From Paramecium pentaurelia (lineage: Eukaryota; Ciliophora; Oligohymenophorea; Peniculida; Parameciidae), in contig CAJJDO010000146.1 of the NCBI GenBank assembly GCA_905183005.1, forward strand, positions 127,151 through 191,150: a DNA stretch of 64,000 nucleotides. Reading direction: 5' to 3'. The notes below the pieces were generated by a model, which worked only from the letters and a program-made list of their open reading frames with translations, had not been told where the DNA came from and did no database searches. The position numbers were made by a program, and so were the translations under genes. The number at the start of each line of letters is the position of its first letter. Position 1 is the first letter of the stretch. Shown here one piece after another: positions 12,648 to 24,844 of the stretch.

Positions 12648-13490
12648 TCATAATTAATTTTATTATTCCAATTATTCCAATTATTGCAATTTTTGCAATT
12701 AATATTATTATTTTATTTAAATATCTATTGGAAAATAAATTATTAGACAAAATAGGAATAATCCAAATGCTAATTTGTATCTTCGTTAATTAAATTTAAT
12801 CGTTGCCCAAATGTATGGTATCAATGTAACCAAAGTTGGTATTATTTCATAAGTATTCTCTATAAATGATTTAATTGTATTATTCAAAATATTAAATAAT
12901 AAAAAGTACACTATTAATCTAAAACAATCTTATCTTGAAATTATTTAAAATAAATTATTTGTATTCTTTATGTTTGGTTCTCCTGACCATGAAAATTGAA
13001 CACATAACACTATTAAATTGATTGAACTATAATCAAATAAATTCTAAGCCATAAAATTATTATTTACATTTAATTATCCACATCCTCTCAAAGCAATATT
13101 TCCATTAGACAATAAAACATTAGTTGTAATAAATAAACTAAGCATGCTGTATAATCCCTTATCACTTAAAAAATAATATAGTGAGCATTCATTAGCCCAA
13201 ATATATATCAATCCTATAAGCATTGATATACTATTGATTGATAATTCCATAAAATAAATATAATAGTAGCTTAATATCAATACTAATCCTAATAAAGAAC
13301 AAATCAATTCCACTATAATCTTAAAAGAATTGCCTTTAGTCTTTGGATTTTATTCAAAAGCATTTAAAAAGAAACCCATAAAGTTAAGAAAGCCTATCAC
13401 TTCACAATATTATATAAATCTATTATATTCCAATTCACCATTTTAATCTTTAAAGTAAATATAGAGTAAAGCTGAAATCTAGTTTAGCAT
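12648..13490 (-). CDS. Multi-pass membrane protein, unknown family, 280 aa
   Basis: Intronless frame of 281 codons including TGA. About five to six hydrophobic segments are visible, such as IIVELICSLLGLVLILSYYY, SMLIGLIYIWANEC, MLSLFITTNVLLS and LVTLIPYIWATI. Loops carry GNIALRGCG and SWSGEPNI, and the C-terminus is a glutamine-rich tail. The start at 13490 is the first ATG in frame. I do not recognise the family; no transporter signature or enzyme motif is visible. The clear alternation of hydrophobic and polar stretches supports a real gene. Confidence 0.65.
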
Positions 13491-13922
13491 TTATTTATTT
13501 AATTATAATTAATACTTAAAATTAATTTTTTCATTTTACCTTAGACAAACCCGATTAAATATGATAATAACAAAATTAAATACATATTGTTCCAGAAATA
13601 ATACTTCAAATAAAACTACATCATTTGACTCTTTTGTATATATATATTGAAAATTAATAATCATTCAAAATAAAGTGTTAGTTCCTTTTATCCTTTACCT
13701 TCAAATACCCAATTTATAACAAACTTTTTTATATCTCATTTAATATATATTCGTCTGTTTTTATTAATTTTCATTTAAAATTTTTCAATCTAAATTTAAT
13801 TTACTATCTAAGTTTTAAATGAATCTTCAATTATTCTTTATTTGTAATAATTTTATTAGATTAAGAAACAACTACAAAAAGTATGCAATAATAATTTCAT
13901 TTAAAATAATAAAAATATATTT
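13491..13922. other. Intergenic, nothing recognised
   Basis: Gap between two minus-strand genes. A plus-strand 60-codon frame starting at 13819 overlaps the 3' end of the polyglutamine gene and is a shadow. Confidence 0.55.
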
Positions 13923-15147
13923 TCATATTTATGAATTATTTAGTATTCTAGTAACACTAAGCCTATTATTATTGAAAACATTAGATTTATCAATATTTTA
14001 ATATTGTTAAGGACTGTATAAATTCTTACTATAATTCTACTGCTCTTCTATTTGACTTTAACTAATGTACTTACTTTAATGTTAATTATGATCTTATGAG
14101 GAATTTAGGGATGACTAATGTTTATTATTTAATTAAATTACTTATTTTGTCATATCACTGTATCCTTAAGGGATATATCGTTTTCTCTCTAAAAAATCAT
14201 TCTAAAAAAATGTCTTCAATTCTTCATTAGGATTAAACATTGAAAATGTACTGCTAACTGAACTTCTATTGAAATCATTTGATCTTTTGAAGTCACTCTC
14301 CTATTATTTACCAACACTCTATGGTCTTACTTAATATTTTAATTTAGGAGAGTATTGATTCAATATATGCTACTTATATTTGCTATTAATTGGTATGTTA
14401 TCCTATAAATGAGGGTTAACTAAGAAATTGCTAACTCGATTTGAATTAGTCATTGAAACAGAGCCTTAAAACTAATTTAAGGGATTTAGTCCTTAACATT
14501 TAGATTCCGAATCTAATTACGGTGAGATTTACTGATGCTATTATTATTTATAAAAACTATTGTTAGAAAATGGTCTTTTATTTACTGAATCACCAATTTC
14601 TTAATGTTTTGTTTGGCTTTACTCAGATTATATTTCTTCTTAATTTTTCTTCATCTTATCAGAAGAATTAATAAATGATCTTCGTTCACTTGCAACATCT
14701 ATCAAATGTTATTTGTATATTTTCTTATCTTAATCTAATAAAGCCTTAATTTTAGAAACAGCTTAATTATTTTATTGAGCTTTTTGTTATTAGTAGGATC
14801 CCCTCCCCTTTGATGAAGCTGAATGACTACTTTAATGTTTTACTAAAGTAAAGCTCTCTTCTTATACAGTTTCTAAATTATTTTTTGAGCTTTGCTTTTG
14901 TTGGTATTTAAATTTTGGAGATTTAGTTGGAGATCTCGATTAACTATTTGGAGATTTTTAAGGTGGAACTAAATGCTTTTAACTCGATTAAGGTTAAGCA
15001 AATGTTTAATTAGTATTATGAGATTAATGATCACTTAATTTTGCATTTGATTATGATGATACTTAGGATTATTATAATTATTAAAACTACGGTTATTGTT
15101 GTAATTAATTAAATGTTTATTATTAGAAGATGTTAGATTATTATTAC

Positions 15148-15207
<60 letters not shown>

Positions 15208-16074
15208 GATTATTATTATTATTATTATTGTTATTATTGTTATTATTGTTATTATTGTTATTACAGCTATTATTATTATTGCAATTAGTATTAATACTAT
15301 GATAACTAACTATTTTAGAGATTTGAATATTATAGAATCTAAGGTATATAATGTTCTCTAACAGGTACCCTATCAGTATCTTCATACATGGGATGTTCTT
15401 CAGTATCTATACGTTAATATTCAATCTAATTATTTTTTTTGAATAGTTAATCCTAATTCACTTTATTAGGCTTTGGAGGTTTTTCTTTAATCAAATTATC
15501 TCTCATTATAGATTTTATTTCTGTATCGTCTAAATGATGCTTTGAAATGGTAATATTGATTTGGTTGATGGTTTACGGAATAGTTTCTGTAATTTTAGGA
15601 GTTATTTCTTTAGTTTTCTTTTAAATCAATTATTGTTATTATTATTTATATCCAACTGAGGCTGATCTTTTTCTGTCATCATATTATGTAGAAATATTCT
15701 AAAATGATAGTTTATCATGACTTCTTTATGTTTGTTTTTAACTAAAATACATGACAAAATTTTTACATTATCGAATTATTATATTATATTTACTATGTCA
15801 ACTTGCTTATTTCATCTTTTAAATGATCAAGTTCTTGTCTCACATCACAATTTTATTAAGCAAAGTCTAATCTTCCATTTGTTTACAATTTACCTACATG
15901 AAAAGTAAATTTACTTGAATAATCAATTATTTCTTATATTTTAAGTTTGCCATTTATAAGTAAACCCTTTTTAATAAGCTTATCAAATCCTATAATAAAC
16001 ACACACTTGATCAATGTTTCTTATTGTTGATTTGGAAATAGGTTAATTAAGGATTAAACTAGTTTTCCTTTCAT
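13923..16074 (-). CDS. Polyglutamine-rich protein of unknown function, 708 aa
   Basis: One 25-nt intron gives 709 codons including TGA. The N-terminus (MKGKLVQSLINLFPNQQQ) leads into a compact ~100-residue region with FTFHVGKLQTNGRLDF and a short coiled coil (RQELDHLKDEISKLTQQ). A long Gln tract encoded mainly by TAA with scattered CAA and TAG occupies the middle (15136-15285). The rest is Gln/Asn/Ser-rich and disordered, with PTKSPKF-type Ser-Pro sites and a short Lys/Glu helix. Read in the standard code this tract looks like polyasparagine on a shifted frame; that is an artefact. Composition is prion-like, suggesting a scaffold or condensate-forming role, but this is inference. Confidence 0.75.
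15136..15285 (-). repeat. Trinucleotide tract coding polyglutamine
   Basis: On the plus strand this is a long run of tta/att triplets with interspersed ttg. On the coding strand it is TAA repeats with CAA and TAG, all glutamine in the ciliate code. It is a likely length-variable microsatellite inside a gene. Confidence 0.9.
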
Positions 16075-16549
16075 TTTTCTTTTGAATTTTCGTTATATAA
16101 ATTTTATTGTTAAATTAAATTCAATACAAAATCAAATTTTCTTAAATCTTCAGAATCCTTAAAAATTGATAATAATAAATTTTTCGATTTCTTTTTGTTA
16201 ATTATTGTTTAGATATGTACTAAAAGAAAATAATTTTATCTTTCAGCTACTAATTGATATTTCTAAAAAGAATTTTTTTATTTAATTGAAATAAATGTTA
16301 TAGAATTTCATTAGAATGAAGTATAAGGTGTATTTTATGATTAAAAATATTTAAAGTTGTAATTCCAATTGAAACTAGATTAATACATAAGAATTAATAA
16401 AAAACAATTCATTTTATTTATCAAAAAATAGTTGAGATAAATTAAATTGAAAATAAAGAATATTTAGAAATAGAGAGTTGTAGAATTAAAGAATTAATAG
16501 TTCTTGAGATTGATTAGATTATACTTTTATAATTATATGATTTTTGACC
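16075..16549. other. Intergenic, nothing recognised
   Basis: AT-rich gap between two minus-strand genes. Short frames here end quickly at TGA and have no domain-like features. Confidence 0.55.
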
Positions 16550-18654
16550 TCATTCATTCATTTTATCAAAATTGATATTATCAAAAGCATTTATGCTTTA
16601 TTTAATTAATAAAAACTTTAAAGTTTCATCAAATCTTACTAAATCTATAAAAGTAAATAGTTTATGATACCAAAAAATTGCATAAATTATTTAAATTATT
16701 CAACATCTTAGAATGCTAATAAATCAGCAAGGTATTCAAGATCAATGTTAGAAATGTAACTATTATTTTATTATATGATTTATATACGTTTTAACAATTT
16801 ATTTCAATGCCCTAACTCTAATTCTTACTAAAAAATGATTAATAACACTCCCCATAGTTTCACTTGATTCTTTGTAATCTTTAAATAATTTAACATAATT
16901 CCCACATTTAAAAGATTCTCTTAATCTAAAAATAATTTAATATTTAATATAAATACCCTAATGCAAATTTGATTCTTTAATCATCTAAGTTTTGATGCAA
17001 TATTTTCACTAATTAATCTTATTTATTTAACATAGTTAAATAGAATATTCTATAACTATCAAATTCAACTTTATTTCCAATCAAATTTACATCTTTTCCT
17101 TCACTAATACTGATCATTTCATATAAATCTACTAGCATTGTCCAACAACTTTCATAACGAGGGAAATCTCCACATTCTAAACAAATTCTGGCATTTTCTT
17201 CATATACTTATACAGTAAATCTATTTTCGATATGTTAAACCAATAGATCTTATCTAATTGATCTAAATTATTCAATTATAAAATTGTAATCAGCTTAACA
17301 ATTTTTCCATTTATCTAATAATTATACAAGGGCTTTTTTTAAAATATGCTCAGGTCTAATCATATTAGGATCTGGCAAACCAGTTAGTCTAAAATAAGGT
17401 TTTTCTAAATCTTCACATGTCCCCTTAAAAATAAATGAAATTCCATAATACTATGATTTTCATATTTGTTTCAATAATTTGGTCTTCTTCTTCTATTCTT
17501 TTTTTTAACTATTTTTATTGTTATTTTATTTATGTAGTAGCATTGGGTTACAATTTTCCAATCTACAAAATAGCCAAATCCATACTATAGTCAATTTTCT
17601 TATTTTTCATATGATTTTGATTAATTGATTCAACTTATTACTAAATCATTTAATCATATAATGATTTCAAATTGTGCATATTAGTAGATGCTGTAATTTC
17701 TATTATTAAGAACCATTACTTTAAGCTGGTCCAGAAGGTTGGGCTTGACTTGGTGCCCCAAATTTACTAGTTTAACCTAATGACGACAATGCCATAGCTG
17801 TGCTTTGTTTAATAGGTAAGTTTGATGAAAGAAACTAAGTACGTATTTAATTCTCTCTTTGAAGTGTGGGCAAAGGAAATTTAGACCAATCTCTAGTAGT
17901 ATATTCATTCTTTCGTTTAGCCTCAGTAATTGTGGCTTTTAGAAATTATTCCATGATGTTTCTTTCATCATCAGATTAGCATTTATTAAATGCTCTTTCA
18001 ACATATTATTTTACAGTAATCGATGATTACTCATTGAAAACTTCTCTAGAATTGCAAAATCTAGCGCCTATTTAATTAATGATTAAAAATCATACTAACT
18101 AAATTAGGCATCTCAACATTTAATTTACGATAAAGATGAGTATAGACTTTTAATTCACTTTCCCATCTAGTAGGTTGATCAAGTTCTGAAATATTGACAG
18201 GAGGTAAAAATTGATGATCATTATTATTTTCAATTTGAATTTTTTATGATTATTATTATTATTCAAGTTATTGTGATACAGATTATAATGGTTATTAAGT
18301 ATTATTAAATTATTATTATTATTATTATGGTGCTTAGAATTTATTTTATTATTAATTGAAACATGTATTAGTTTATTATACAAATTATTATGGAGATCGA
18401 TAATAACTGTTTTGCATTATTGGTTCTATGTAATTAATAAATAATTTACATTGATTTGCATTTCCTTAATAATTATATTGATAATATTAATTATATTGAT
18501 ATTGAGTAGGAATATTGGTTTGATATCTGTAATTCACATTAGAATTGTATCCATAATAATTTTGATAGTTACCTTATTACTAAGGTTAATAAGGATTTAT
18601 ATTTATTTTTTCAGCTTTCATAGCATCATCGATTGTTTATCTTTTGTTATTCAT
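16550..18654 (-). CDS. SAC3/GANP-domain protein, LENG8-like
   Basis: SAC3-domain proteins link RNA processing to mRNA export and related complexes. Five introns (24, 28, 31, 28 and 26 nt) give 656 codons including TGA. The N-terminal ~200 residues are rich in Gln, Asn and Tyr. The SAC3 core begins GTCEDLEKPYFRLTGLPDP, continues with RPEHILKKAL, an EQFRSIRQDLLVQHI segment, FTVQVYEENARICLECGDF, and EFDSYRIFYLTML. This order and the motifs closely follow the LENG8/Thp3 branch of the family rather than Sac3 itself. The C-terminal helices (residues ~560-655) form the winged-helix-like end. The start MNNKRQTIDDAMKAEK is the first in-frame ATG after the AT-rich leader. Confidence 0.88.
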
Positions 18655-19335
18655 TTATTTTATCTTATATATATATATTAATAAATAAATTGATATTATA
18701 ATACTGAAATTTTTGATCCAACAGAATTTATATGATAACTATTAAATGTTAAATTAATGTTATCATCATCTTGATCAATAAAATTATAAAGAAATCATAA
18801 TCAGATTTATCTTTTTTTATAATATTCAATCTAACAATTATATTTTTCTAATATTTAACTATTTTAACACTAACTCTAAATTAATTCTGAATGATCTAAT
18901 TATAATTATATTTATATAATTTAAATTGATCATAATTAGAAACTTAATTACTTTTTACATATTTATATAATAATAAGATGTTTTATCAAAGTACAAATAA
19001 CTTCTGAATTCTAATAAATCTAATTATAAGTATTGATTAAAATCTATTTTTAAATTTCCATTTATAAATAAATGATACTTGCTCATCCAGTATATGATAG
19101 AAAATAACTTCTGATAAATTAAAAGTAGCTATATATTTTCTAAAATCAATTATGCAATTCATTTATATGTCTATAATCATTAACTATTTAAATAATATAT
19201 ATATTTTAAGTCTATTCTTTCATTTTCATCCTATAACCTTGATCAAAGTATTTTTATTTTTATGATCCTTAATTTTTTCAAGATTTGATAAATTTATAGA
19301 ATAAGATAATAAGCATCCATTTATATCGTAACTCA
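18655..19335 (-). other. Unresolved short-ORF stretch, possible small gene
   Basis: Several overlapping minus-strand frames look partly protein-like, but none splices cleanly. The best path starts MSYDINGCLLSYSINL at 19335, uses a 21-nt and a 35-nt candidate intron, and ends at TGA 18930 with IIIQICKKQLSFQL. Another frame nearer 18700-18950 reads VSNYDQFKLYKYNYNQ. Multiple in-frame TGAs fall between hydrophobic stretches. This may be a small gene with unusual introns, a decayed gene, or chance open frames. It separates the SAC3 gene from the divergent RRM gene. Confidence 0.3.
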
Positions 19336-19556
19336 TATTAATTTGCTTAAAACTTTGATCTTAGTGTTCATGGCCTTTAAATCATAATGTAATTCTAAAA
19401 TCTTAAAATATATTAAATTTATAATGCTACATATCTGTCTTATATAATCTAGTTTTCTATATTTTCAAAGTCTTATAAATAGTACAATTGTTAGATAATT
19501 ATTTCTTTTAATTTTTTTTCTTATTGGATTTATTTAAATTATTTATAATTTACACA

Positions 19557-20823
19557 ATGTCTTATGTCCCTTCTTTTGTTTCAACAGAATAGCCACTTTA
19601 TCTTAAATTACAGATTTCTTAGATTCCTGCAGCATGGGATGAAATAAAATTGAAAAATTTTCTATCAAATTAAGGATATACAGTGTCTGATGTGTAAATG
19701 TTAAAAAAAGATGATCGTATTAAATATAATATAATTTCAAGCTAAATCTAAGGGTGCAGCTATAGTCAAATTCAATAAAATGCAAGAAGGAGAAAAAGCT
19801 ACAAAATAATTGAAAGAAGTAGCAGTGGATGGAATGCAGCCTCTGGTACTTAAATGGGCAGAAGGTGAAAAAGAAAGGTTGGGAGTAGCAGAGGAAACAT
19901 CTCCTAAAATATAAATTGATGGATTATAGAAGGATTGTGAAGAGGCAATGATTAAAGAGATATTTATGAAATATGGTCAAGTCACTGATGTTTAGATCTA
20001 GAATTAAGGATAATCTTCAATTAGTGCCATAGTGTCATATACTTTTAAAGAGAGCTGTTTATTGGCAATAAAAAATAATCATAATAAGAATTAGTTAGGG
20101 TATTACTCTTAATACTATCTATATATATAGTGATCGGCCATTAGATGTTAGATTTTTGGGGTAGCCAGCAACTATAGCCAAATCATAATATCCTGAGACA
20201 CCTGCAAATGAAGAAGGAGATCCAATTAGAGACATTGTAAATTTATTATAATAATTAGACTAAATCATATACAAGATGGTTGGATTAAAAGAAGAAACCA
20301 ATTTACATTCATTGGGAGACTGGAGAAATTGTAAGAAGGTTTAAAATTGATAATGATATAATAGTGTGAGTTTTGGTTCAATTATATATTCACCAGATGG
20401 AAGCAAAGAAATAATTACAAAAGAAAAGTATTTGAATGATTTAGCTACTTTTAATTCTAAAAAAACAGGGCCACCTGGAGCAAATCTTTTTGTTTTTCAT
20501 TTACCAAATGAACATAAAGATTCTGATCTTATGGATTTATTTTCATCATATGGAAATGTAATATCAGCAAGAGTCATGACAGATCCAAAAACTGGTAAAA
20601 GTAAAGGTTTTGGATTTGTGAGTTTTGATAAATAAGAGAGTGCATAAAAAGCAAAAGAAGCTATGGATGGACATTTGATAGGTAAATTGAAAAAAAAAAT
20701 ATTTAAGATAAGAAAAAGTTATCAGTTACATTTAAATAAGGTGATGGAACTCCATGTTAACCATTATAATATTAATGGTTACCAAGTATTCAATAAGTAT
20801 AATTTGATCCATTTGATTTGTGA
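19557..20823 (+). CDS. CELF/Bruno-like RNA-binding protein with three RRMs
   Basis: Five introns (25, 31, 22, 26 and 26 nt) give 379 codons including TGA. RRM1 spans about residues 10-95 (KSKGAAIVKFNKMQEGEKA is its RNP1 strand). RRM2 spans about 100-175 (TSPKIQIDGLQKDC; ISAIVSYTFKESC). A linker holds a short Trp-containing segment (YTRWLDQKKKPIYIHWETGE). RRM3 is the best conserved, with ANLFVFHLPNEHKDSDLMDL as RNP2 region and KSKGFGFVSFDKQESA as RNP1. The arrangement of two weak RRMs, a linker and a strong C-terminal RRM is that of CELF/ETR-3 factors, which regulate splicing, translation and mRNA decay. One intron has a GTTTAA donor rather than GTA; without it the frame breaks at TGA. Confidence 0.88.
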
Positions 20824-21012
20824 TTAATTTTAATAATTTTATATTTTGTGTATTAAAATTATTATTAGATTAAATATATAAGATAAGTTTAATAAATTTA
20901 TTTATAATAATAAATCTTAAAAAAAATCATAATGGATTATAATAATTATAATTTAATAAAAGATATTTTTAAATATAATGATTTTATAAAGTTAATTTTT
21001 AATTATACTTTT

Positions 21013-23158
21013 TCAATACTCTATTTTAATATTTACCAATACATGAGAATTTAATAATGGTTTCAATTAAGAATTTAATAAAGGTACTATTCTATAACCT
21101 CTTCTTAAATTTAATGGAGATAAACAATATTATCCCAATAATGAATCTCCCAAAATCGAATAACTATATGCTTGAAAATAAATCACATCTTATTAAGCAT
21201 GTTTAAGTTAAATTTTGCATTTATAATTAAATATTGGATGATATCCATTGTCATAAATAACTTCAGTTCTCCATTTTTCTGAATTATTTACATCTTCTTT
21301 GTTTCCAGCAATCCTGACTTTTATGTAAGGATCAACAACTTCTTATTATCTTCTTTTTTCTTCTTCCCATACTAAATTACTAGCACTTATAATTTGTACG
21401 TAAATTGTCATTGAAATATCATTTTATAGTTTTAATACATATGAACTATTGAGAAACATACCATAATTGTATAACATAAATATATCTTTAGTTTGTATAT
21501 TTAAGGCTACCATTTATGCTCCTGCTGACCATGATGGAAAAGGATCATAATTACTAGAGTCAAATCTTAAACCTAATGGATATATTCTTACAAAGTAAAT
21601 ATTTACATAATCATAAAATTTACCTTAATTCTTTTTTATTATATCTTAAATCTTATCTTCAGAAACACTAGAAACTACCCATACTAAATCTGGATAGATA
21701 TTCAATTTAAGTGATACAGCAAATAAAGAAGTTATTTCTAATATTTCTTTACAACTCTTCTTGACTTATTTATTATCAAGTGTTTTACTATATTATTTAA
21801 GTGAATTATCATTATCTTCTTCATCATCAAATTAAATAAGCATATCATCTTTTGTCTATGTACAATATAATGACAAGGAATGATCTCTTAATTATAATTT
21901 CTCTTATAAAAATTCTTCATCAGCCTTATATTTTATTAATACTTTCCTCTACAATTCTTATAAGGAAGCAAATTGTTTTGCTTTGTAATCCTTAATTACA
22001 AATAACATTTCTCCTAAAACTGACTTTAATATTTCAGCAATTCTTCTTTATTATTTAAGGGAACAATGCATTTCTAAGGATAATATAGCAGGATTATCAT
22101 CTTTAAAAAATGCAAATTCTCTTACAGTTTTTATTACATCAATAAATTTTATATTATTTACTAAAGTATGTCCATGAGTAACATTAGGTTCTCCATCTTC
22201 TCCATCCCAACAATCTAATTCTACACATTTAAATCCCATTTTGAAAGCATCTTAATAAGCAAAACAACTTGATTATCCTGTTAATTAATTTGTTTCTAAA
22301 TAAGTATTATGAGATGAATTAATTAAATATGATGTAAGAGGTTAAGATTTATCAAAATCTTTAGTTTAAAAAATTGAATTATCTTAATTAAAGATAATAT
22401 TTTAAAAATCATAAAAATTATAATTCTATTTTTTAGCTTAATAATCTTTTTAACCTTATTCAATTAAAAAGAATGTTTCTAAATCATGAGCACTCATCAA
22501 CATAGTATTATGTGGATCATCAAATAAACCTTCTTATTTACTACAATATTTTTGATATAATTGAATCAATTCATGTTTCCTTGTAATTTCCATAAGTAAT
22601 TTATATAAAGTAGCTTCATCTAATTGATTATTTTTTTAATGTTTATCAAATAGCTATAAAAGTTTTCTCTCTGTAATTTCAATTTATAATTCTCCAATTA
22701 GAAATTAGAATTCCTTAAAATTGAGTTTATTATCCATATCAAGATCTGATTTAGTAATCAATTTTAAAGCATTGCTCCAAATTTGATTATAATTATCTAA
22801 CTATTTTTAAATACGAAATGCCTCAGCTATTAGATATTGCAAACCTTCTCTAATGATATTTAATTATTATTGATTCTCAAAGTATAGTTTAATGTATATT
22901 CCTTATGAATTAATAATTTTCAATTTGTTTTTCTCCTCTGATGTCATATCAGAAATTTATGTAAGATCAAAATAATTACTAAAAGTACCAAGAGGATCAA
23001 GCTAAATTTTATTATTAGATTACCATTTAAATCATTCGAGCTTCATTAGGACTCAAAAACAAAATTATCTAAGTTCGTTTGGATTTATGCATTTTTATTT
23101 TAATAAGGATTCCATACACTAATTAATTTATTCCTTGATGATTTGCAACTTAATTCAT
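21013..23158 (-). CDS. Phosphoinositide-specific phospholipase C, delta-like
   Basis: Hydrolyses PIP2 to inositol trisphosphate and diacylglycerol at membranes. One 22-nt intron gives 708 codons including TGA, near the usual PLC-delta length. Order of domains: an N-terminal PH-like region, then EF-hand region (DLDMDNKLNFKEF), X domain with the first catalytic His in YLINSSHNTYLETNQL and the GFKCVELDCWDG block plus the second catalytic His in VTHGHTLVNNIKF. The Y domain has FYDYVNIYFVRIYPLGLRFDSSNYDPF, and a C2 domain ends the protein (VDPYIKVRIAG). All the catalytic landmarks I can check are present, so this should be an active enzyme. Upstream regulation by Ca2+ fits the EF-hand and C2 regions. 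Confidence 0.95.
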
Positions 23159-23502
23159 TAATTTTTATTTATAATGAATATATGATTCAACTTTAATAAT
23201 TTGTACAATATATTCAAAGATTTATAATAGAAAGGAGATAGCTATTTTGATAATAATAAATAAAAAAGAATTATTAATATTAAATAAGTACTTTCAATTT
23301 ACAATAATAATGTATTAAAAATAATATATATATATTCTATATTATTATATATTTAATTACTATTTATCATGATTTATAAATATAAATATAAAAGAACAGA
23401 AATTTAGATATTAATGCAGTTATATAATTATGCTAATAAATATTAAATATTAAACGATAATATTGAATAATAATTATAATAATAATATTGCGCAAATAAT
23501 AA

Positions 23503-24228
23503 ATGTTAACAGACACTAACAGAAACAAAGTTTCAGCATACTTTCCAGCTGCATTAACTTTAGCTGATCTTTAAAATGATTAGATAATGTCTGAGGATTC
23601 AGATATTGATTTAAGTTAATCTAAATTACAACGTCTTGGAATTGACATGAGTAGTCTTCATGCTCCAGAAAGTTCTGAAAAAAAGGATGAATTAAGTGAT
23701 GTTAAAACAGGATTGCAAGAGTTCAATAGATCTATTTAATAATATACTAAGAAATTTAATGAATCACAAAGTAACTAAGATCGTTTCAATCTTTCATCAA
23801 ATATAGAACAATTTAAATAAAGAATTTAAGAATTATAAGTAGAATTGTAAACTGATCCTCCTACTTCTGATCCTTATAAAATATCTCTACATTCTATCAG
23901 ACAAACAACTGATACTAAAACACCCTAAACATTTACAACAAATAAATAACCAAATCAAACATAAAATCAATCATATTCTTCTGGAGGATAAAGTTATTAA
24001 TTGCCTCATTTACATTCTACAAACAATAAAACTGTTTAGAATACTCGTCCAGATCCATTTGGCAATTTATCTGAGAAATTAGAATATCATAGAATCAAAT
24101 ATTATGATCAATTCATGCCAGATAATTAAAAATTACTCAATAATCCACTTAAATATCTAAAATATAAATTAGATTGTTAAAATAAATTCAATATGGAGCA
24201 TTGTCTTGATAGTTTAATTAATTATTGA
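23503..24228 (+). CDS. Hypothetical protein, 241 aa
   Basis: Intronless frame of 242 codons including TGA, start MLTDTNRNKVSAYFPAA. The first 75 residues are acidic and Ser-rich. A ~60-residue Gln/Glu/Asn coiled coil follows (NIEQFKQRIQELQVEL). The middle is Thr/Asn/Gln-rich and disordered (KTPQTFTTNKQ), and the last 60 residues are more ordered (DPFGNLSEKLEYHRIKYYDQF). I do not recognise the family. It lies head to head with the PLC gene, with a 344-bp gap that may hold two divergent promoters. Confidence 0.68.
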
Positions 24229-24391
24229 ATATTATTTTATAAATAAATTTATATATTTATGTATATATATATAATGTATTGAATTAGATTCAAAATTATA
24301 TTAATTATTTGATCTCTTCATACATTTAAAACATATATTAATAAAATATTTTTATATATAATATAAATATTAATAATTATTAAAAATAATA

Positions 24392-24844
24392 ATGAAAAAT
24401 GAATTATTTAGTAGCAAAAATCCAAAAATCTCAAATAAAATATTTGAAGGACCAATTAGAGCAGCATTTTAATCTAATGCAGGAGAAAAAGATCCTGATC
24501 CTTTGGCTATTTAAGAAGTTTAAAAGGCTGCTGTCCATTTTTTATAAAGAGTATTGGATAAATCAATAAAGAGATCAATTGAAAAATAAGAAGACAATTT
24601 GAAATTGAATATAGAAGATGTAATGTATTAATTTAGAGTAATACTATTTAACATTTATTAGAATCAACCTAAATTTTTAGATTTATGTGCTAGAAAAATA
24701 ATCTATATTAGTAGATTGCACGATATGAGTAAAAAAAAATCATATATGAATGAAAATACATAAGATAAAGAAGAAGGATAAGAAGAAAGGGAATATGAAG
24801 ATGATGCCAAAGAAATTGCTTAATATGCAGGTCTTTTTAATTGA
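24392..24844 (+). CDS. TAF13-like histone-fold protein (TFIID subunit)
   Basis: TAF13 pairs with TAF11 in the general transcription factor TFIID. One 24-nt intron (in frame, so it could be missed) gives 143 codons including stop. The histone fold spans about residues 20-110: FEGPIRAAFQSNAGEKDPDP, a long central helix with QKAAVHFLQRVLDKSIKRS, then LNIEDVMYQFR and a final helix (KFLDLCARKIIYISRLHDM). The 'DPDP' turn and helix spacing match TAF13/SPT3 N-terminal folds. The C-terminal 30 residues are acidic. The alternative is the N-terminal half of an SPT3-like protein, but the frame ends soon after one fold. Confidence 0.72.

Noticed and set aside
13819..14001. Plus-strand 60-aa frame starting MNLQLFFICNN
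   Set aside because: Overlaps the coding 3' end of the polyglutamine gene on the other strand and has only Leu/Ile/Phe character.
15035..15385. Polyasparagine protein
   Set aside because: Standard-code artefact; the spliced ciliate-code frame reads polyglutamine.
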